Assembly: GCA_937959095.1 (NCBI GenBank) | Contig: CALGLY010000681.1 | Coordinates: 1-7,275, forward strand | Direction: 5' to 3' | DNA from: an uncultured Saprospiraceae bacterium | GTDB taxonomy: Bacteria; Bacteroidota; Bacteroidia; Chitinophagales; Saprospiraceae | Length of the DNA stretch: 7,275 bases | Shown here: in pieces, positions 6,542 to 7,275 of the stretch | How positions within the stretch are numbered: position 1 is the stretch's first letter | Layout of the letters: every line of letters starts with the position of its first letter | The notes under the pieces: generated by a model | Database searches by the model: none | Seen by the model: only the letters and a program-made list of their open reading frames with translations | What the model was told of the DNA's origin: nothing | Program-made: the position numbers and the translations under genes

Positions 6542-6577
6542 TGAATGAGCATACAATATTGATTGTATGCTCATTCA
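6542..6577. repeat. Perfect 16-bp inverted repeat with 4-base loop
   Basis: TGAATGAGCATACAAT (6542-6557) and ATTGTATGCTCATTCA (6562-6577) are exact reverse complements around ATTG. A further partial direct copy, ATGAGCAAATAC, lies at 6529-6540 beside the left arm. On the minus strand the T-run comes only about 12 bases after the stem, and on the plus strand there is none, so an intrinsic terminator is a weak reading. Its position, 114 bases upstream of the SOD ATG and about 107 upstream of the helicase -7 box, would fit an operator or a leader hairpin. Confidence 0.8.
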
Positions 6578-6683
6578 ACAATTCCTCCAATTCTGTCGCA
6601 AAAAAATCGTTAATTTTCTGATTGAAATAAGACAAATAGCTACATAATCAAATAAACAAGCTTACTTAACAATTTAAAAATGA

Positions 6684-6691
6684 TACTTTTG
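6684..6691 (+). promoter_or_regulatory. Candidate -7 box for the DEAD-box helicase gene
   Basis: The bases TACTTTTG match TAnnTTTG exactly and are followed by CGG. Transcription would start near 6697, leaving a leader of about 48 nt before the ATG. No clear -33 TTTG is at the usual spacing. Confidence 0.55.
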
Positions 6692-6702
6692 CGGCCTAAT
6701 CA

Positions 6703-6734
6703 GACGGCTGGAGGCGATTTCCAGTTGTTTCAAC
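6703..6734 (+). promoter_or_regulatory. Competing hairpins in the helicase mRNA leader
   Basis: In RNA, 6703-6712 can pair with 6720-6729 over ten positions (three of them G-U) around a 7-base loop; the core is CTGGA/TCCAG. A second hairpin, GTTG (6724-6727) with CAAC (6731-6734) and a 3-base loop, uses part of the same bases, so the two exclude each other. The second one ends only ten bases before the ATG. This could tune translation, but the sequence alone does not prove it. Confidence 0.35.
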
Positions 6735-6744
6735 ACGGAAATAC

Positions 6745-7275
6745 ATGAATTCATTTGAAGAGATGGACTTGAGGAGCGAGGTTCTAGCTTCTTTACAGGA
6801 ATTGGGGTTTGAAGTACCAACACCCATCCAGGCTAAGGCAATTCCACATTTATTGACCTCCAAGCAAGATTTGATTGCTTCTGCACAAACAGGCACCGGG
6901 AAAACAGCCGCTTTTGGCTTACCTGCTGTTCAACTAACGGACATAAAGGATAAAAATGTACAAAGCTTAATTGTTTGTCCTACGCGCGAACTCTGCCTTC
7001 AAATCACGAGAGATTTAGAGCTTTTTGCTAAAAATGATAAAGGCCTCCACATTCTAGCCGTCTATGGAGGTTCTAGCATTGATACGCAAATTCGGGCTTT
7101 GAAGCGAGGCGTACAGATTGTAGTAGCTACGCCAGGGCGAGCTATTGACTTAATGAAACGCAAAAAACTAAAACTAGACAATGTACAGCGCGTAGTACTA
7201 GATGAAGCCGATGAAATGCTAAGTATGGGCTTCCAAGAAGACTTGCAAATCATTTTTGAAGCTGCACCTGATGAT
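6745..7275 (+). CDS. deaD: DEAD-box ATP-dependent RNA helicase, N-terminal 177 codons, truncated by window edge
   Basis: DEAD-box helicases unwind short RNA duplexes with ATP and act in ribosome assembly, mRNA decay and cold adaptation. The visible part is most of the first RecA-like domain. Motifs in order: Q motif FEEMDL...GFEVPTPIQ (4-29), motif I AQTGTGKT (47-54), Ia PTREL (79-83), GG (108-109), Ib TPGR (129-132) and motif II DEAD (153-156) followed by EMLSMGF. All key residues are intact. The YGGSSIDTQIRALKRG and DEADEMLSMGF segments resemble DeaD/CsdA-type proteins, but the C-terminal RNA-binding region that would separate DeaD, RhlE and similar types lies outside the window, so the symbol is tentative. 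The ATG at 6745 directly precedes the Q motif. No strong Shine-Dalgarno is present. The gene has its own -7 box and runs divergently from the SOD gene. Confidence 0.95.
   Translation, partial: MNSFEEMDLRSEVLASLQELGFEVPTPIQAKAIPHLLTSKQDLIASAQTGTGKTAAFGLPAVQLTDIKDKNVQSLIVCPTRELCLQITRDLELFAKNDKGLHILAVYGGSSIDTQIRALKRGVQIVVATPGRAIDLMKRKKLKLDNVQRVVLDEADEMLSMGFQEDLQIIFEAAPDD

Larger units (their letters stand above)
6429..6744. other. 316-base divergent intergenic region between SOD and RNA helicase genes
   Basis: It contains no gene. It holds the leftward SOD leader or promoter, the perfect 36-base palindrome (6542-6577), the rightward helicase -7 box (6684-6691) and a structured leader (6703-6734). 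An in-frame extension of the SOD reading frame runs through it but is best read as untranslated. Confidence 0.6.

Noticed and set aside
6542..6577. Palindrome as an intrinsic terminator
   Set aside because: No U-tract directly follows the stem on either strand, and no gene ends at this site.
6429..6635. Upstream in-frame extension of the SOD ORF by 69 codons
   Set aside because: It crosses the perfect palindrome, and the downstream Met begins a clear signal peptide; the extension would bury that signal inside the protein.

Overview
The window looks like an AT-rich chromosomal stretch from a member of the Bacteroidota. Three things point there. The aconitase is of the mitochondrial type. Bacteroidota-style -7 boxes (TAnnTTTG) sit in front of four of the six genes. 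Shine-Dalgarno sequences are nearly absent before the starts. A finer placement cannot be supported from the sequence alone.

Layout, left to right. Positions 1-902 (-) hold the N-terminal 300 codons of aconitase, running off the left edge. Positions 903-1243 are its leader and promoter region. Positions 1244-1621 (-) encode a small stand-alone histidine phosphotransfer (HPt) domain protein. Positions 1622-2568 are a 947-base gene-free stretch with four same-direction copies of TAGGCAA and a hairpin. Positions 2569-2916 (-) encode an uncharacterised 115-aa protein whose -7 box almost touches its ATG. Positions 2917-3463 are a divergent intergenic region with a strong intrinsic terminator that belongs to no visible gene. 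Positions 3464-5581 (+) are complete recG. Positions 5582-5681 carry a shared bidirectional terminator. Positions 5682-6428 (-) encode a Mn-type superoxide dismutase with a Tat-like lipoprotein signal. Positions 6429-6744 are a divergent intergenic region with a perfect 16-bp inverted repeat and a promoter. Positions 6745-7275 (+) are the first 177 codons of a DEAD-box RNA helicase.

The genes are mostly single transcription units with large gaps between them, and they do not form an operon or an obvious defence or mobile system. Their jobs are housekeeping or stress related: TCA cycle, phosphorelay signalling, replication-fork repair, superoxide removal at the cell envelope, and RNA remodelling. 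The most unusual content is in the intergenic DNA (repeat family, orphan terminator, long palindrome, structured leaders), plus the orphan HPt protein and the exported SOD. No transposon, CRISPR array, tRNA or rRNA was seen.
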